The notes: generated by a model from the sequence alone, not told the origin. A stretch of 48,526 nt of DNA from Candidatus Galloscillospira stercoripullorum (GCA_018715695.1 DVLB01000121.1:1-48526); one strand, 5' to 3'; shown: positions 35,378-45,368, numbered from the stretch's first letter. A program made the numbers and translations.

Positions 35378-36499
35378 TTGATCTATCTGGATAACGCCGC
35401 CACCACTCCGGTCTGTCCCCAGGCTATCCATGCCTGCGTGGAGGCCATGAACGCGGGCTTTGCAAACCCCTCCTCGCTCCACGCCCCGGGGCGGGAGGCC
35501 GCCGCAAAGCTCTCATCCTGCCGCGCAGACGTGGCCTCCGTCCTGGGCTGCGCCCCCGAGGAGCTTTTCTTCACCTCCGGCGGCACCGAGGGGGACAACT
35601 TCTCCATCCGCGCCGCTGTGGAGCACGGCAGACGGCGGGGAAAGCACATCATTACCACCGCCATCGAGCACGCCGCCGTGCTGGAGCCTATAAAGGCCCT
35701 GGCCCGGCAGGGGTATGAGGTGACCTATCTGAGGCCCAACCGCGCCGGATATGTCTCGGTGGAGGACCTGAAGGCCGCCCTGCGAGCCGACACGGTGCTG
35801 GTGTCCATGATGCTGGTGAACAACGAGCTGGGCACGCTCCAGCCGGTCAGCGAGGCGGTGAAGGCGGTCAAGGCGTATGACCAGGACATTCTCTTCCACA
35901 CCGACGCGGTCCAGGCTCTGCTCAAGGTGCCCTTCTCCCCCGCCGCGCTGGGTGTGGATCTGCTCACCGTCAGCGGCCACAAGGTCCGCGCACCCAAGGG
36001 GATCGGCGCGCAGTACGTCCGCCGGGGTCTCAGGCTCTCTCCCCTGCTGCTGGGCGGCGGACAGGAGGGGGGCTGGCGCCCGGGCACCGAGCCCACCGCT
36101 CAGATCGCCGCCTTCGCCGCCGCCCTGCATGCCTGGCAGCCGGAGTGGGCCGAGCAGATCCGCGCGGTGAAGGACCACGCCCTCACCGTTTTGTCGGAAG
36201 TGTCCGGGCTGCAGATCATCAGCGCCGGGGATGCTCCCCACATCTGCGCCGTCAGCCTGCCAGGCTACCCCGCCGAAATGCTCCTGCGCTCCCTGTCTGA
36301 CCAGGGGGTGTGCGTCTCCTCGGGCTCTGCCTGCCACCGGGGCAAGCCCAGCCATGTGTTCGCCTCCCTGGGTCTGCCCAAAAACACCCTCATGGGCATG
36401 CTGCGCATCTCCTTCGGGCCGGAGAACACCTGCGAGGATGCCGAGGTCCTGCGGGATGCTCTCATCAAGATCACCGGGGAACGGGTCTCCCGGAGCTGA
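35378..36499 (+). CDS. Cysteine desulfurase, NifS/IscS family
   Basis: 373 residues; PLP enzyme moving sulfur from cysteine to an acceptor for Fe-S clusters or tRNA thiolation. It probably starts with TTG at 35378 (AGGAGGGG five bases upstream), giving the family N-terminus MIYLDNAATTP. The PLP lysine is Lys202 (SGHKVRAPKG), the cofactor-stacking His is in AIEHAAV, and the catalytic Cys319 sits in SSGSACHRG. The short loop at that Cys is closer to group II / NifS-like Firmicutes enzymes. No IscU or Thi partner is adjacent, so its acceptor is unknown. Own promoter just upstream. Confidence 0.9.
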   Translation: MIYLDNAATTPVCPQAIHACVEAMNAGFANPSSLHAPGREAAAKLSSCRADVASVLGCAPEELFFTSGGTEGDNFSIRAAVEHGRRRGKHIITTAIEHAAVLEPIKALARQGYEVTYLRPNRAGYVSVEDLKAALRADTVLVSMMLVNNELGTLQPVSEAVKAVKAYDQDILFHTDAVQALLKVPFSPAALGVDLLTVSGHKVRAPKGIGAQYVRRGLRLSPLLLGGGQEGGWRPGTEPTAQIAAFAAALHAWQPEWAEQIRAVKDHALTVLSEVSGLQIISAGDAPHICAVSLPGYPAEMLLRSLSDQGVCVSSGSACHRGKPSHVFASLGLPKNTLMGMLRISFGPENTCEDAEVLRDALIKITGERVSRS

Positions 36500-36536
36500 A
36501 ACGGGATCATTCTTTTTTGTTTCAAGGATGTGACAT

Positions 36537-37934
36537 ATGTTTTCCTATCTCCACCGGGGCCGGGCCTTCTACGCCGGCGTGCTGCGTCTGGCGCTGCCCC
36601 TCATCGCCCAAAACCTCATCACCACCTCCCTGGGCCTTATCGACACCCTGATGGTGGGTACCCTGGGGGAGGCCCCCCTGGCCGCCGTAGCCCAGGCCAA
36701 CATCCCGGTGTTTGTGATGCAGCTGGTAGTCTTCGGTCTCCAGAGCGGCTCGTCGGTGCTCATCAGCCAGTTCTGGGGCAAAGGGGACACCGACTCCATC
36801 AACCGGGTCATGGGTATCGGCTGCTATGTGGCGGGGGCGGTGTCTACCCTGTTCGCCCTCACCATGTTCTTCTTCCCCCAGGAGCTCATGGGCCTGCTCA
36901 CCGACAACGACGAGCTCATCCCCCTGGCCGCTGGCTACGCCCGGATCGTGGGCTTCTCCTATATCCTCAACAGCATCACCGGCGTATATGTGGGGGCCCA
37001 CCGCTCCATGGAAAATCCCAAGCTGGGCCTCATCATCTTCGCCGTTTCCATGTGCGCCAACACCCTGCTCAACTGGGTGTTCATCTTCGGCAACCTGGGC
37101 GCGCCCGCTCTGGGTGTAGTGGGTGCAGCGGTGGCCACCCTGGCCTCCCGGGTGCTGGAGTTCACGGTGATGGTCCTCTACGCCCTTTTTAACCGCCGCT
37201 TTACCCTGCGTTTTCCCCTGCTGCTGCGCCCCGGCAGCGCCCTTGTGGGAAAGTTCATCCGCTACTCCAGCCCTGTGGTGTGCAACGAGACGCTATGGGG
37301 CCTGGGCACCTCCATGTATAAGGTCATCATGGGCCACATGGCCGGCTCCACCGAGATTCTGGCCGCCAGGGCCCTGGCCGGCAACATCGAGGACATCTGT
37401 TCGGTGGCCATCTTCGCCGTAGCTGCCACTTCTTCCATCGTCATCGGCCGGGAGATCGGCCAGGGGCGGGACAGCGCCACGGTGTACGACGTGGGCAAAG
37501 CCATGGATACTCTGGCCCTGGCCTGTGGCCTGGTGCTGGGGACCTTCCTCACCGTGAGCGCCTGGACCTGGCTGCCCACCGCGGTCTATCCCATCTTTAG
37601 TCTCTCCCCCCAGGCCAGCTCCATCGCCTCCATGATGCTCTCCTTCACCGGCGTGTTCCTGGCCCTGCGGTCCTTCAACTCCGCCAACATCGTGGGAGTC
37701 CTCCGGGGCGGTGGAGACGTGCGCGCCGCCGCCGTCATCGACATCACACCGCTCTGGCTGGTGGCCATCCCCCTCTCCGCCCTGTTCGGCCTGGTGCTGC
37801 GCTGGGGCATCTTCTGGGTCTATGTGGGCATCGTGTCCGAGCAGGTGGTCAAATTCTTCCTGGGTATGTGGCGGCTTCGCTCCGGAGCGTGGATCAACGA
37901 CGTGACCCGGTCCGCCCCCTCCAGGGAAAGCTGA
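36537..37934 (+). CDS. MATE family efflux transporter (second copy)
   Basis: 465 residues with about 12 TM helices. The MATE opening is seen in LRLALPLIAQNLITTSLGLI and DTLMVGTLGEAPLAAVAQAN, and the second half has RSFNSANIVGVLRGGGD. It is clearly a different subgroup from the MATE at 17377. AAGGATG is a modest ribosome site. It follows the desulfurase by 37 bases with no terminator, so it is probably co-transcribed. The transported compound is not predictable. Confidence 0.9.
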   Translation: MFSYLHRGRAFYAGVLRLALPLIAQNLITTSLGLIDTLMVGTLGEAPLAAVAQANIPVFVMQLVVFGLQSGSSVLISQFWGKGDTDSINRVMGIGCYVAGAVSTLFALTMFFFPQELMGLLTDNDELIPLAAGYARIVGFSYILNSITGVYVGAHRSMENPKLGLIIFAVSMCANTLLNWVFIFGNLGAPALGVVGAAVATLASRVLEFTVMVLYALFNRRFTLRFPLLLRPGSALVGKFIRYSSPVVCNETLWGLGTSMYKVIMGHMAGSTEILAARALAGNIEDICSVAIFAVAATSSIVIGREIGQGRDSATVYDVGKAMDTLALACGLVLGTFLTVSAWTWLPTAVYPIFSLSPQASSIASMMLSFTGVFLALRSFNSANIVGVLRGGGDVRAAAVIDITPLWLVAIPLSALFGLVLRWGIFWVYVGIVSEQVVKFFLGMWRLRSGAWINDVTRSAPSRES

Positions 37935-37948
37935 TTTCATTTTTGCAG

Positions 37949-37981
37949 AGCCGTCCGGCCATATGCGCCGGGCGGCTTTTT
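37949..37981 (+). terminator. Terminator after the second MATE gene
   Basis: AGCCGTCCGGC (37949-37959) pairs with GCCGGGCGGCT (37967-37977) with one wobble, followed by TTTTTC. Confidence 0.8.
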
Positions 37982-38045
37982 CTTGGCAGTCTCCGCAATC
38001 TTTTGCTTTTTCTTCTCTGTTCACAAATCATTTACAACCGGCCTA

Positions 38046-38074
38046 TTGACAATTTCAGGGGGCGGTGGTACAGT
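38046..38074 (+). promoter_or_regulatory. Promoter of the hrcA heat-shock operon
   Basis: Perfect TTGACA (38046-38051), 17-bp spacer, TACAGT (38069-38074). The CIRCE element begins four bases downstream, covering the predicted start. Confidence 0.7.
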
Positions 38075-38078
38075 ATCG

Positions 38079-38105
38079 TTAGCACTCCAGGATGATGAGT
38101 GCTAA
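38079..38105. promoter_or_regulatory. CIRCE operator (HrcA binding site)
   Basis: TTAGCACTC-N9-GAGTGCTAA, a full match to the CIRCE consensus with the canonical nine-base spacer, between the promoter and hrcA. HrcA bound here represses the operon until heat or misfolded protein titrates GroEL away. Confidence 0.97.
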
Positions 38106-38131
38106 TCCTATGAAAGCAACGAGGTGAGGGC

Positions 38132-39187
38132 ATGGATCTGAGTGAACGCAAAAAAAAGATCCTCCGCGCCGTCATCGAGAGCTACATCGCCACCGCCGAG
38201 CCGGTGGGGTCCAAGTCGGTGTTGGAGCAGTCGGGGCTGAACATCTCTTCGGCCACCGTGCGCAATGAGCTCTCCGAGCTCACCGAGATGGGCCTGCTGG
38301 AGCAGCCCCACACCTCCGCCGGGCGGGTGCCCTCCCCCGCGGGCTACCGGCTCTACGTCAATGAGCTGATGGACCGGCAGCAACTCACCATCCAGGAGAC
38401 CGAGCGCATCAACGACGCGCTCAACCTGAAGATGGAGGAACTGGACCGGGTCATCGACCGGGCGGGCAAGGTCCTCTCCCAGCTGAGCGACTATCCGGTG
38501 TTCACCATGGCCGCCGCCCGGGGGAAAGTGACCGTCAAGCGCTTTGACCTTCTCACGGTGGAGGAAAACGCCTTCATCGCCGTGGTCATGACGGACAACT
38601 CGGTGGTCAAAAACAAGCTCATGCGCCTGCCGGAGGCCATCTCCGACCAGGAGCTGCAGATGCTCTCAGCCATGCTCAACAGCTCCTTTGTGGGCCTAAC
38701 TCGGGAGGCCATGGGTGAGACGCTCGGCAAGCTGGAGGCGCGGACCGCCCCCAGAGCCTTCGCCCTCATCGCGCTGGTGGTGGGGTTTGCAATGGAGGTG
38801 CTCTCCGACCAGAGCCAGCAGCATTTCCGCACCGAGGGCATCACCCACCTGCTGGAGCACCCCGAGTACCGCAGTCTGGACAAGGCCAAGCCCCTGATGG
38901 CATACCTCAGCGAGGAGCAGGATGTCTCCCAGCTGCCGGCCACCATGGAGGGCGGCATGAATATCCTCATCGGGCCGGAAAACGTCAGCGAGGCCCTCAA
39001 GGACACCAGCGTGGTCATGGCCAGCTACGACATTGGAGACGGGATGCGCGGCGTGATCGGCGTGGTGGGACCCACCCGGATGGATTACGCCAAGATCACC
39101 GCCCGGCTCTCCTATTTTGCCGACAGCCTCACCCGGATGTTCGGCAAGGAGCTGCCCAGCGGCGACGGCGAGAAGAAGGAGGAATAG
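38132..39187 (+). CDS. hrcA: Heat-inducible transcription repressor HrcA
   Basis: 351 residues. The N-terminal winged helix (about 1-75) has RKKKILRAVIESYIATAEPV, then GSKSV and ISSATVRNELSELTEMGLLE, followed by the family HTSAGRVPSPAGYRLYVN. The dimerisation and GAF-like C-terminal domains follow, with the IGPENVSEAL stretch near 290. GAGGTGAGG precedes the ATG. First gene of the chaperone operon, regulating itself through the CIRCE at 38079. Confidence 0.96.
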   Translation: MDLSERKKKILRAVIESYIATAEPVGSKSVLEQSGLNISSATVRNELSELTEMGLLEQPHTSAGRVPSPAGYRLYVNELMDRQQLTIQETERINDALNLKMEELDRVIDRAGKVLSQLSDYPVFTMAAARGKVTVKRFDLLTVEENAFIAVVMTDNSVVKNKLMRLPEAISDQELQMLSAMLNSSFVGLTREAMGETLGKLEARTAPRAFALIALVVGFAMEVLSDQSQQHFRTEGITHLLEHPEYRSLDKAKPLMAYLSEEQDVSQLPATMEGGMNILIGPENVSEALKDTSVVMASYDIGDGMRGVIGVVGPTRMDYAKITARLSYFADSLTRMFGKELPSGDGEKKEE

Positions 39188-39193
39188 CCCAAG

Positions 39194-39760
39194 ATGGCAA
39201 AGGATAAGAATAAAAAGGCCCAGGAGGCCCAGCAGATTCCGGAGCAGCAGGAGACCCCGGCGGCCGAGACCGCCGAGGAGGCCCAGGCCGTTCTCTCCCC
39301 TGAGGAGCAGGAGGCGTTGAAGGCCCAGGCTGAGGAGCTGCGCTCCCAGCTCGCCGCCAAAGAGGATTCCTACCTGCGTCTGGCCGCCGAGTACGACAAC
39401 TACCGCCGGCGCACCCAAAAGGAGAAGGAGGCCGCCTGGACCGACGCCAAGGCGGAGACCGCCGCAGCCTTCCTGCCGGTGTACGACAACCTGGAGCGGG
39501 CCCTCAAGCAGCCCACCGCCGACGAGGCGTACAAGAAGGGCGTGGAGATGACCATGAACCAGCTGCGGGAGGTCCTCTCCAAGCTGGGCATTGAGGAGAT
39601 CCCCGCCCTGGGCGAGACCTTCGACCCCAACGTGCACAACGCGGTCATGCATGTGGACGACCCCGAGGCCGGAGAGAGCGCCATCGTGGAGGTGTTCCAG
39701 ACCGGCTTCAAGTCCGGTGACAAAGTGGTCCGCTTCGCCATGGTAAAAGTGGCAAATTGA
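39194..39760 (+). CDS. grpE: Nucleotide exchange factor GrpE
   Basis: 188 residues; speeds ADP release from DnaK. Residues 1-50 are a Lys then Glu/Gln/Ala-rich disordered stretch, then a long coiled coil, the RLAAEYDNYRRRTQKEKE signature near 65, and the C-terminal beta wing (GETFDPNVHNAVMHVDD). It starts six bases after hrcA, with GGAGG overlapping the hrcA stop. Dimeric cytosolic cofactor. Confidence 0.96.
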   Translation: MAKDKNKKAQEAQQIPEQQETPAAETAEEAQAVLSPEEQEALKAQAEELRSQLAAKEDSYLRLAAEYDNYRRRTQKEKEAAWTDAKAETAAAFLPVYDNLERALKQPTADEAYKKGVEMTMNQLREVLSKLGIEEIPALGETFDPNVHNAVMHVDDPEAGESAIVEVFQTGFKSGDKVVRFAMVKVAN

Positions 39761-39823
39761 AAGAAGCGCGCCACCCATCCCACTCGTTAAAAAACAATTT
39801 ACGATATATTGGAGGAATTGATC

Positions 39824-41686
39824 ATGTCTAAAATCATCGGTATCGACCTTGGCACCACCAACAGCTGTGTGGCCGTGATGGAGGGCGGCGAGGCCGTCGT
39901 CATCCCCAACGCGGAAGGAAACCGCACTACCCCCTCTGTCGTGGCCTTCTCCAAGGACGGCGAGCGCATGGTAGGCCAGGTGGCCAAGCGCCAGGCCATC
40001 ACCAACCCCGAGCGCACCATCTCCTCCATCAAGCGTGAGATGGGCTCCAACTACAAGGTGACCATCGACGGCAAGAGCTATACCCCCCAGGAGATCAGCG
40101 CCATGATCCTGCAGAAGCTCAAGGCCGACGCCGAGGCCTATCTGGGCCAGAGCGTCACCGAGGCGGTCATCACCGTCCCCGCCTACTTCACCGACGCTCA
40201 GCGTCAGGCCACCAAGGACGCCGGCAAGATCGCCGGTCTGGATGTCAAGCGTATCATCAATGAGCCCACCGCCGCTGCCGTGGCCTACGGCGTGGACAAG
40301 GAGAGCGCCCAGAAAGTCATGGTGTACGACCTGGGCGGCGGTACCTTCGATGTGTCCATCCTGGACATCGACGACGGCGTTATCGAGGTGCTGGCCACTG
40401 CCGGCAACAACCGCCTGGGCGGCGACGACTTCGACAAGTGCGTCATGGACTACCTGGCCGCCGAGTTTAAGAAGGCCGAGGGCATCGACCTGACCGGCGA
40501 CAAGGTGGCCATGCAGCGCCTGAAGGAAGCCGCCGAGAAGGCTAAGATCGAGCTCTCCGGCGTCACCTCCACCAACATCAACCTGCCCTATATCACCGCC
40601 GACGCCACCGGCCCCAAGCACCTGGACCTGACCCTGACCCGGGCCAAGTTCAATGAGCTGACCGCTCATCTGGTGGAGGCCACCGCCGGCCCTGTCCGTC
40701 AGGCCATGAGCGACGCCGGCCTCACCGGCAGCGACATCCACAAGGTGCTGATGGTGGGCGGCTCCAGCCGTATCCCCGCCGTGCAGGAGATGGTCAAGAA
40801 GCTCACCGGCAAGGAGGGCTTCAAGGGCATCAACCCCGATGAGTGCGTGGCCATGGGCGCGGCCCTCCAGGGCGGCGTGTTCACCGGCGACGTGAAGGGC
40901 CTGCTGCTGCTGGACGTGACCCCCCTGTCCCTGGGCCTGGAAACCATGGGCGGCGTGATGACCAAGCTCATCGAGCGCAACACCACCATTCCCGTGAAGA
41001 AGAGCCAGGTCTTCACCACCGCCGCCGACAACCAGACCAGCGTGGAGGTCCATGTGCTCCAGGGCGAGCGTGAGATGGCCCAGTACAACAAGACTCTGGG
41101 CCGGTTCAACCTGGACGGCATCGCTCCCGCTCGCCGGGGTGTGCCGCAGATCGAGGTCACCTTCGACATCGACGCCAACGGCATTGTGAACGTCTCTGCC
41201 AAGGACCTGGGCACCGGTAAGGAGCAGCATATCACCATCACCTCCTCCACCAACATGTCCAAGGAGGACATCGATAAGGCCGTCCGCGAGGCTGAGCAGT
41301 TTGCCGCCGAGGACGCCAAGCGGAAGGAAGAGGTGGACGTCCGCAACCAGGCCGACCAGGTGGTCTACCAGACCGAAAAGGCCCTGGAGGACGCCAAGGA
41401 CAAGATCGACGCCAGCGACAAGGCCAGCGTGGAGTCCGCCCTCAACAAGCTGAAGGAGGCGCTGAAGGGCACCGACGTGGAGGCCATCAAGGCGGCCACC
41501 GAGGAGACCACCAAGGCCTTCTACCCTGTGGCCGAGAAGATGTATCAGCAGGCCAATCCCCAGGGCGGTCAGGCCGGCCCCGACATGGGCGGCGCGGGCT
41601 TCGGCGGTCAGACCGCCGGTGGATCCAATACCGACCCCAACGTGGTGGATGCCGACTACAAGGTCGTGGATGACGATAATAAGTAA
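39824..41686 (+). CDS. dnaK: Chaperone DnaK (Hsp70)
   Basis: 620 residues; ATP-driven folding chaperone. The start is ATG 39824 (GGAGG eight bases upstream) and not the frame opening at 39809. The nucleotide-binding domain begins [19 protein letters not shown] and contains [15 protein letters not shown]. The interdomain linker is [13 protein letters not shown] near 365. The substrate-binding domain and helical lid follow, then a Gly/Gln/Asn-rich tail ending in [14 protein letters not shown], a variant of the usual acidic terminus. Codon use is strongly biased, as for a highly expressed gene. Confidence 0.97.
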   Translation: MSKIIGIDLGTTNSCVAVMEGGEAVVIPNAEGNRTTPSVVAFSKDGERMVGQVAKRQAITNPERTISSIKREMGSNYKVTIDGKSYTPQEISAMILQKLKADAEAYLGQSVTEAVITVPAYFTDAQRQATKDAGKIAGLDVKRIINEPTAAAVAYGVDKESAQKVMVYDLGGGTFDVSILDIDDGVIEVLATAGNNRLGGDDFDKCVMDYLAAEFKKAEGIDLTGDKVAMQRLKEAAEKAKIELSGVTSTNINLPYITADATGPKHLDLTLTRAKFNELTAHLVEATAGPVRQAMSDAGLTGSDIHKVLMVGGSSRIPAVQEMVKKLTGKEGFKGINPDECVAMGAALQGGVFTGDVKGLLLLDVTPLSLGLETMGGVMTKLIERNTTIPVKKSQVFTTAADNQTSVEVHVLQGEREMAQYNKTLGRFNLDGIAPARRGVPQIEVTFDIDANGIVNVSAKDLGTGKEQHITITSSTNMSKEDIDKAVREAEQFAAEDAKRKEEVDVRNQADQVVYQTEKALEDAKDKIDASDKASVESALNKLKEALKGTDVEAIKAATEETTKAFYPVAEKMYQQANPQGGQAGPDMGGAGFGGQTAGGSNTDPNVVDADYKVVDDDNK

Positions 41687-41747
41687 GATCCTTTTGAATT
41701 CAGAAGGGGCAGTCCGGCGGAGCGCCCGGCGCCCTATGGGAAGTGCA

Positions 41748-41773
41748 GGCGGGGTCTCCGACCCCGCCCCTTT
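41748..41773 (+). terminator. Hairpin between dnaK and dnaJ, possible partial terminator
   Basis: GGCGGGGTC (41748-41756) pairs perfectly with 41760-41768 around TCC, followed only by CCTTTCC. The weak T content suggests attenuation or 3' end protection, lowering DnaJ relative to DnaK, instead of full termination. Confidence 0.5.
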
Positions 41774-41795
41774 CCGCGCAAAGAGGTGAGAACCA

Positions 41796-42965
41796 ATGGC
41801 GGAACAGAAACGAGATTATTATGAGGTCCTGGGCGTCAGCAAGGGCGCTTCAGACGATGAGATCAAAAAGGCCTACCGCAAGCTGGCCAAGAAATATCAC
41901 CCCGACCTCAACCCCGGCGACAAGACGGCGGAGGCCAACTTCAAGGAGGTCAATGAGGCCTACGAGATTCTGTCGGATAAGGACAAGCGGGCCCGCTACG
42001 ACCAGTTTGGCCACGCGGGGGTGGACCCTAACTTCAATCCCGGTGGGGGCGGCGGCTTCGGCGGCTTCACCGACATGGGGGACATTGACCTGGGCGACCT
42101 GTTCGGGTCCTTCTTCGGCGGTGGATTTGGAGGCGGCTTCGGCGGCGGAGGCAGCCGGCGCAACGCCCCCCAGAAGGGCGAGACCATCCGGGCGGGGGTC
42201 ACAATCACCTTCGAGGAGGCGGCCTTTGGCTGCGAAAAGGAGGTCACGGTGAACCGTACCGAGCAGTGCGATGTCTGTAAGGGCACCGGCTGCGCTCCCG
42301 GCACCACGGCGGAGGTCTGCCCCGATTGCCATGGCAGCGGTACCGTGCGCATCCAGCGGGGCGGCGGCGGCTTCTCCTTCTCCACCACCACCTCCTGCCC
42401 CAAGTGCCACGGCACCGGAAAGATCATCCACCAGCCCTGCAAGACCTGCGGCGGCGCCGGCAGCGTCCGGCGGCAGAAGAAGCTGGCCGTCACCATCCCC
42501 GCCGGCATCGACAACGGTCAGGCCGTCTCCCTCCGTGGTCAGGGAGGCGCCGGGCGCAACGGCGGCCCGGCGGGCGACCTGCTTATTGGCGTCACCGTCA
42601 AGCCCCACCCCATCTTCCGTCGGGAGGGCACGGCGGTGTATATGGACCAGCCTGTCTCCTTCATTCAGGCGGCCTTGGGCGCCGAGCTGGAGATCCCCAC
42701 CATCGACGGTCATGTGAAGTATGAGATGCCCGAGGGCACCCAGTCGGGCACCACCTTCCGGCTTCGGGGCAAGGGTATCCCCGGCTTGGGCGGACGGGGC
42801 AGGGGGGACCAGTATGTCACCGTAAAGGTCCAGGTGCCCACCGGCCTCAACAAGGAGCAGAAGGACGCCCTGCGGGAGTTTGCCCGCACCATGGGGGAGA
42901 GCACCCACGCTGGCGACTCCATTAAGAATTTTTTTGAGAACCTGGGCAACAAAAAGAAAAAGTAA
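41796..42965 (+). CDS. dnaJ: Chaperone DnaJ (type I Hsp40)
   Basis: 389 residues; delivers clients to DnaK and stimulates its ATPase. The J-domain (about 1-70) has the HPD motif in [11 protein letters not shown] Gly/Phe-rich stretch follows at about 78-125. Four zinc motifs are complete: [32 protein letters not shown]. The C-terminal substrate domains end in a Lys-rich tail. GAGGTGAG precedes the ATG. Last gene of the heat-shock operon. Confidence 0.97.
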   Translation: MAEQKRDYYEVLGVSKGASDDEIKKAYRKLAKKYHPDLNPGDKTAEANFKEVNEAYEILSDKDKRARYDQFGHAGVDPNFNPGGGGGFGGFTDMGDIDLGDLFGSFFGGGFGGGFGGGGSRRNAPQKGETIRAGVTITFEEAAFGCEKEVTVNRTEQCDVCKGTGCAPGTTAEVCPDCHGSGTVRIQRGGGGFSFSTTTSCPKCHGTGKIIHQPCKTCGGAGSVRRQKKLAVTIPAGIDNGQAVSLRGQGGAGRNGGPAGDLLIGVTVKPHPIFRREGTAVYMDQPVSFIQAALGAELEIPTIDGHVKYEMPEGTQSGTTFRLRGKGIPGLGGRGRGDQYVTVKVQVPTGLNKEQKDALREFARTMGESTHAGDSIKNFFENLGNKKKK

Positions 42966-42975
42966 GACCATTTTA

Positions 42976-43006
42976 CCGGCGTCGGCTCTCTGTGGAGCCG
43001 CGCCGG
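42976..43006 (+). repeat. GC-rich hairpin after dnaJ
   Basis: CCGGCGTCGGCTC (42976-42988) pairs with GAGCCGCGCCGG (42995-43006) with one bulged T. No T-run follows, so it more likely protects the 3' end than terminates. Confidence 0.5.
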
Positions 43007-43052
43007 ATGTCTTATCCGGGGCATGCCACGATGCGTCAGCGGCAAGAATCTT

Positions 43053-43081
43053 TTGACATCTATAGGGAAAAGAAATAAAAT
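43053..43081 (+). promoter_or_regulatory. Promoter upstream of the GT39 gene, overlapping a terminator
   Basis: Perfect TTGACA (43053-43058), exactly 17 bp, TAAAAT (43076-43081). The -10 runs into the left arm of the hairpin at 43080-43111. Confidence 0.6.
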
Positions 43082-43116
43082 AGGGGACGGGCCAGCGTGC
43101 CCGTCCCCTATTTTTG
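43080..43116. terminator. Terminator of the dnaJ transcript
   Basis: ATAGGGGACGGGC (43080-43092) pairs perfectly with 43099-43111 around CAGCGT, followed by five T, with an A-rich left flank. It can act on both strands. Confidence 0.85.
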
Positions 43117-43136
43117 CTTTGCGCCGGAGGTGCTCC

Positions 43137-45368
43137 ATGACCCTGCAAACCATTTTAGACCAGTATATCCTGCCCTGCCTGCCGGGAATGCTCATTGCCC
43201 TGGCGGTGCTGACAGGGGTCTTCTTCTTTTTTGCCTACTGCTGTGCTGTCGCACGGCCCCGGAAGGGGAGCCTGGAATGGGTGGCCCTTCAAGAGCAGAG
43301 TCCCTTTTCCTTTACCATGCCCCATCATCCGGTGATGAGGGGAGACCTGCTGCCCATGCTCCTCATTACCGCCCTCTATGCCGCCACTGCCTTTTTCCGG
43401 CTGGGTTCCCTCGCAGCCCCTCAGTCCGCCCTGGACTTCGGGGCGGACCAGTCCGTCACCATAACCTTTTCTCGGGAGCTCCACATTACCAAGCTCATGT
43501 ACTTTTCCAACCTGGGCACCGGGGACTACAACCTGGAGATCTCCCGGGACGGGGAGACCTGGTACACCCTCTGGCAGAAGGAGGAGGACGGCAAAGAGGT
43601 GTGGTACTGGGCCGATGCCCGGGGCTATGACCCCAGCTACGCCCTTCCGCAAGCGTACAACGACCTTTTCAAGTGGCTGGAGGTGGAGCCCACCAACCCA
43701 CAGGACGCCAAGTATCTCCGCATCACCGGCAGGGCGGACAAGGGCCTGCTGGAGCTGGGAGAGCTGGCCCTCTACAGTGAAAACGGCCTCATCGACCTCA
43801 CCGGAAGCACAGAGGGTGGTGATCCCCTCTTTGATGAGCAGGACACTGTGCCGGAGTTGTCCACCTGGTACAACTCCACCTACTTTGACGAGATCTATCA
43901 CCCCCGTACCGCCCTGGAGCATATCGAGGGGATCTACCCCTATGAGGTCTCCCACCCGCCTCTGGGTAAGCTGACCATGAGCCTGGGCATCCTGCTCTTC
44001 GGCATGACCCCCTTCGGCTGGCGATTTATGGGGACCCTCCTGGGGGTACTCATGCTGCCCGTCCTCTATGTCTTTCTCAAAAACCTATTTGGCAAGCGGG
44101 CGGTGGCCGCCTGCGGCACCATCCTCTTTGCCACCGATTTCATGCATCTCACCCAGACCCGCATCGGCACCATCGACACCTATGGAGTCTTTTATATCCT
44201 CCTAATGTACTACTTCCTCTACCGGTGGCTGACCTTGGCGCCGGGGACCCCCTTCCGCCGCTGCGCCCTGCCGCTCTTTCTCTCCGGGCTCTTCTGGGGG
44301 ATCGGCGCCGCCAGTAAGTGGACGGTCATCTACGGGGGGGTGGGACTGGCCCTCCTCTACTTCGTGGGCCTCTGCTCCAAGCTCCGGGACTGGCCGGGCG
44401 GGGCGCCCGGGAAGCTGCCCTGGATGTGGAAGACCCTGGGCTTTTCGGTGCTGTGCTTCGTCCTCATCCCCGTGCTTATCTACACCCTCTCTTACTGGCC
44501 CTATGCGGCCGCCCGGGGCAATGGGGCCGGACTCTGGGGGATTCTGTCCGAGATCTTCGCCTGGCCCTTTGTGGAGCTGCCCAAGGTGCTGAGCGGTAAG
44601 CGGGAGCTCTTCCTCAAGGACAGCCGGAATGTGGTGGATATCATGCTCCAGAACCAGCACTTCATGCTGACCTATCACGAGGGGGTCACAGCCTCCCATC
44701 CCTACTCTTCCCGGTGGTATCAGTGGATCGTGGATGCCCGCCCTATCCTCTACTATCTGGACAGCACCTCCGGCAAGGCGGAGGGACTCAAGGCTGCCTT
44801 CGGCTGCTTCAACAACCCGGTGGTCTGCTGGACCGGCCTGCTGGCCATCCTGGCCTGTGGGGCCCAGGCCTTCCGCGAAAAGCGGTCCCGTGCGCTCTTC
44901 TTCCTCTTTACCGCCGCCGTGGCGGTGGCCGCCTGCCTGCTGGTGGAGCCCGCCTTCCGGCCCGAGGCCGGGACTATGGCGCTGGTGGGTGGTATCCTGC
45001 TGCTCTTGCTGGGTGTGGTCCTCTACCTGTGCGGCGGCGCCTTGGCCTGCTGGGCCTTTCCTCTCCGCTCTCCCCAGGCGCTCTTTATCGTGGTGGGCTA
45101 CTTCTCCCAGCTCATCCCCTGGATGTTCATTGGCCGCACCACCTTCGAGTACCATTATTTCCCCTCCACACTGTTCCTGGTGCTGGCCATCAGCCTCCTC
45201 TTTGACGGACTGACCGTGCGCAGCCGCCGATGGAAGAACGGGGTATATGGCCTTACCGGGGCGGCTGTGGGACTCTATATCGCCTTTTATCCCGTGCTCA
45301 TTGGCCTTATGGTGCCCACCTGGTATACCTCCAGTATCCTTAAGTGGTTTCCATCCTGGCCCTTCTGA
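43137..45368 (+). CDS. GT39/PMT-type membrane glycosyltransferase with discoidin-like insert
   Basis: 743 residues from ATG 43137 (GGAGG six bases upstream; the frame opens earlier at 43023 without a site). After two N-terminal TM helices comes a soluble segment at about 92-222 (YNLEISRDGETWYTLWQKEE, KYLRITGRADKGLLELGELA) that resembles an F5/8 type C (discoidin) carbohydrate-binding fold. Then the PMT signature: Asp251-Glu252 in TYFDEIYHPRTA, and SHPPLGKLTMSLGILLFG, followed by eight or more TM helices. Family knowledge: PMT enzymes transfer mannose or another sugar from a lipid-phosphate donor to proteins or glycans outside the membrane. The acceptor is unknown; surface proteins are plausible. 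Confidence 0.82.
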   Translation: MTLQTILDQYILPCLPGMLIALAVLTGVFFFFAYCCAVARPRKGSLEWVALQEQSPFSFTMPHHPVMRGDLLPMLLITALYAATAFFRLGSLAAPQSALDFGADQSVTITFSRELHITKLMYFSNLGTGDYNLEISRDGETWYTLWQKEEDGKEVWYWADARGYDPSYALPQAYNDLFKWLEVEPTNPQDAKYLRITGRADKGLLELGELALYSENGLIDLTGSTEGGDPLFDEQDTVPELSTWYNSTYFDEIYHPRTALEHIEGIYPYEVSHPPLGKLTMSLGILLFGMTPFGWRFMGTLLGVLMLPVLYVFLKNLFGKRAVAACGTILFATDFMHLTQTRIGTIDTYGVFYILLMYYFLYRWLTLAPGTPFRRCALPLFLSGLFWGIGAASKWTVIYGGVGLALLYFVGLCSKLRDWPGGAPGKLPWMWKTLGFSVLCFVLIPVLIYTLSYWPYAAARGNGAGLWGILSEIFAWPFVELPKVLSGKRELFLKDSRNVVDIMLQNQHFMLTYHEGVTASHPYSSRWYQWIVDARPILYYLDSTSGKAEGLKAAFGCFNNPVVCWTGLLAILACGAQAFREKRSRALFFLFTAAVAVAACLLVEPAFRPEAGTMALVGGILLLLLGVVLYLCGGALACWAFPLRSPQALFIVVGYFSQLIPWMFIGRTTFEYHYFPSTLFLVLAISLLFDGLTVRSRRWKNGVYGLTGAAVGLYIAFYPVLIGLMVPTWYTSSILKWFPSWPF

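Noticed and set aside
35133-35381. An 82-codon + strand frame with GTG start near a GGAGGG
   Set aside because: It runs through three hairpins and the desulfurase promoter and overlaps the desulfurase start by a few bases; the sequence reads as palindromes more than as protein.
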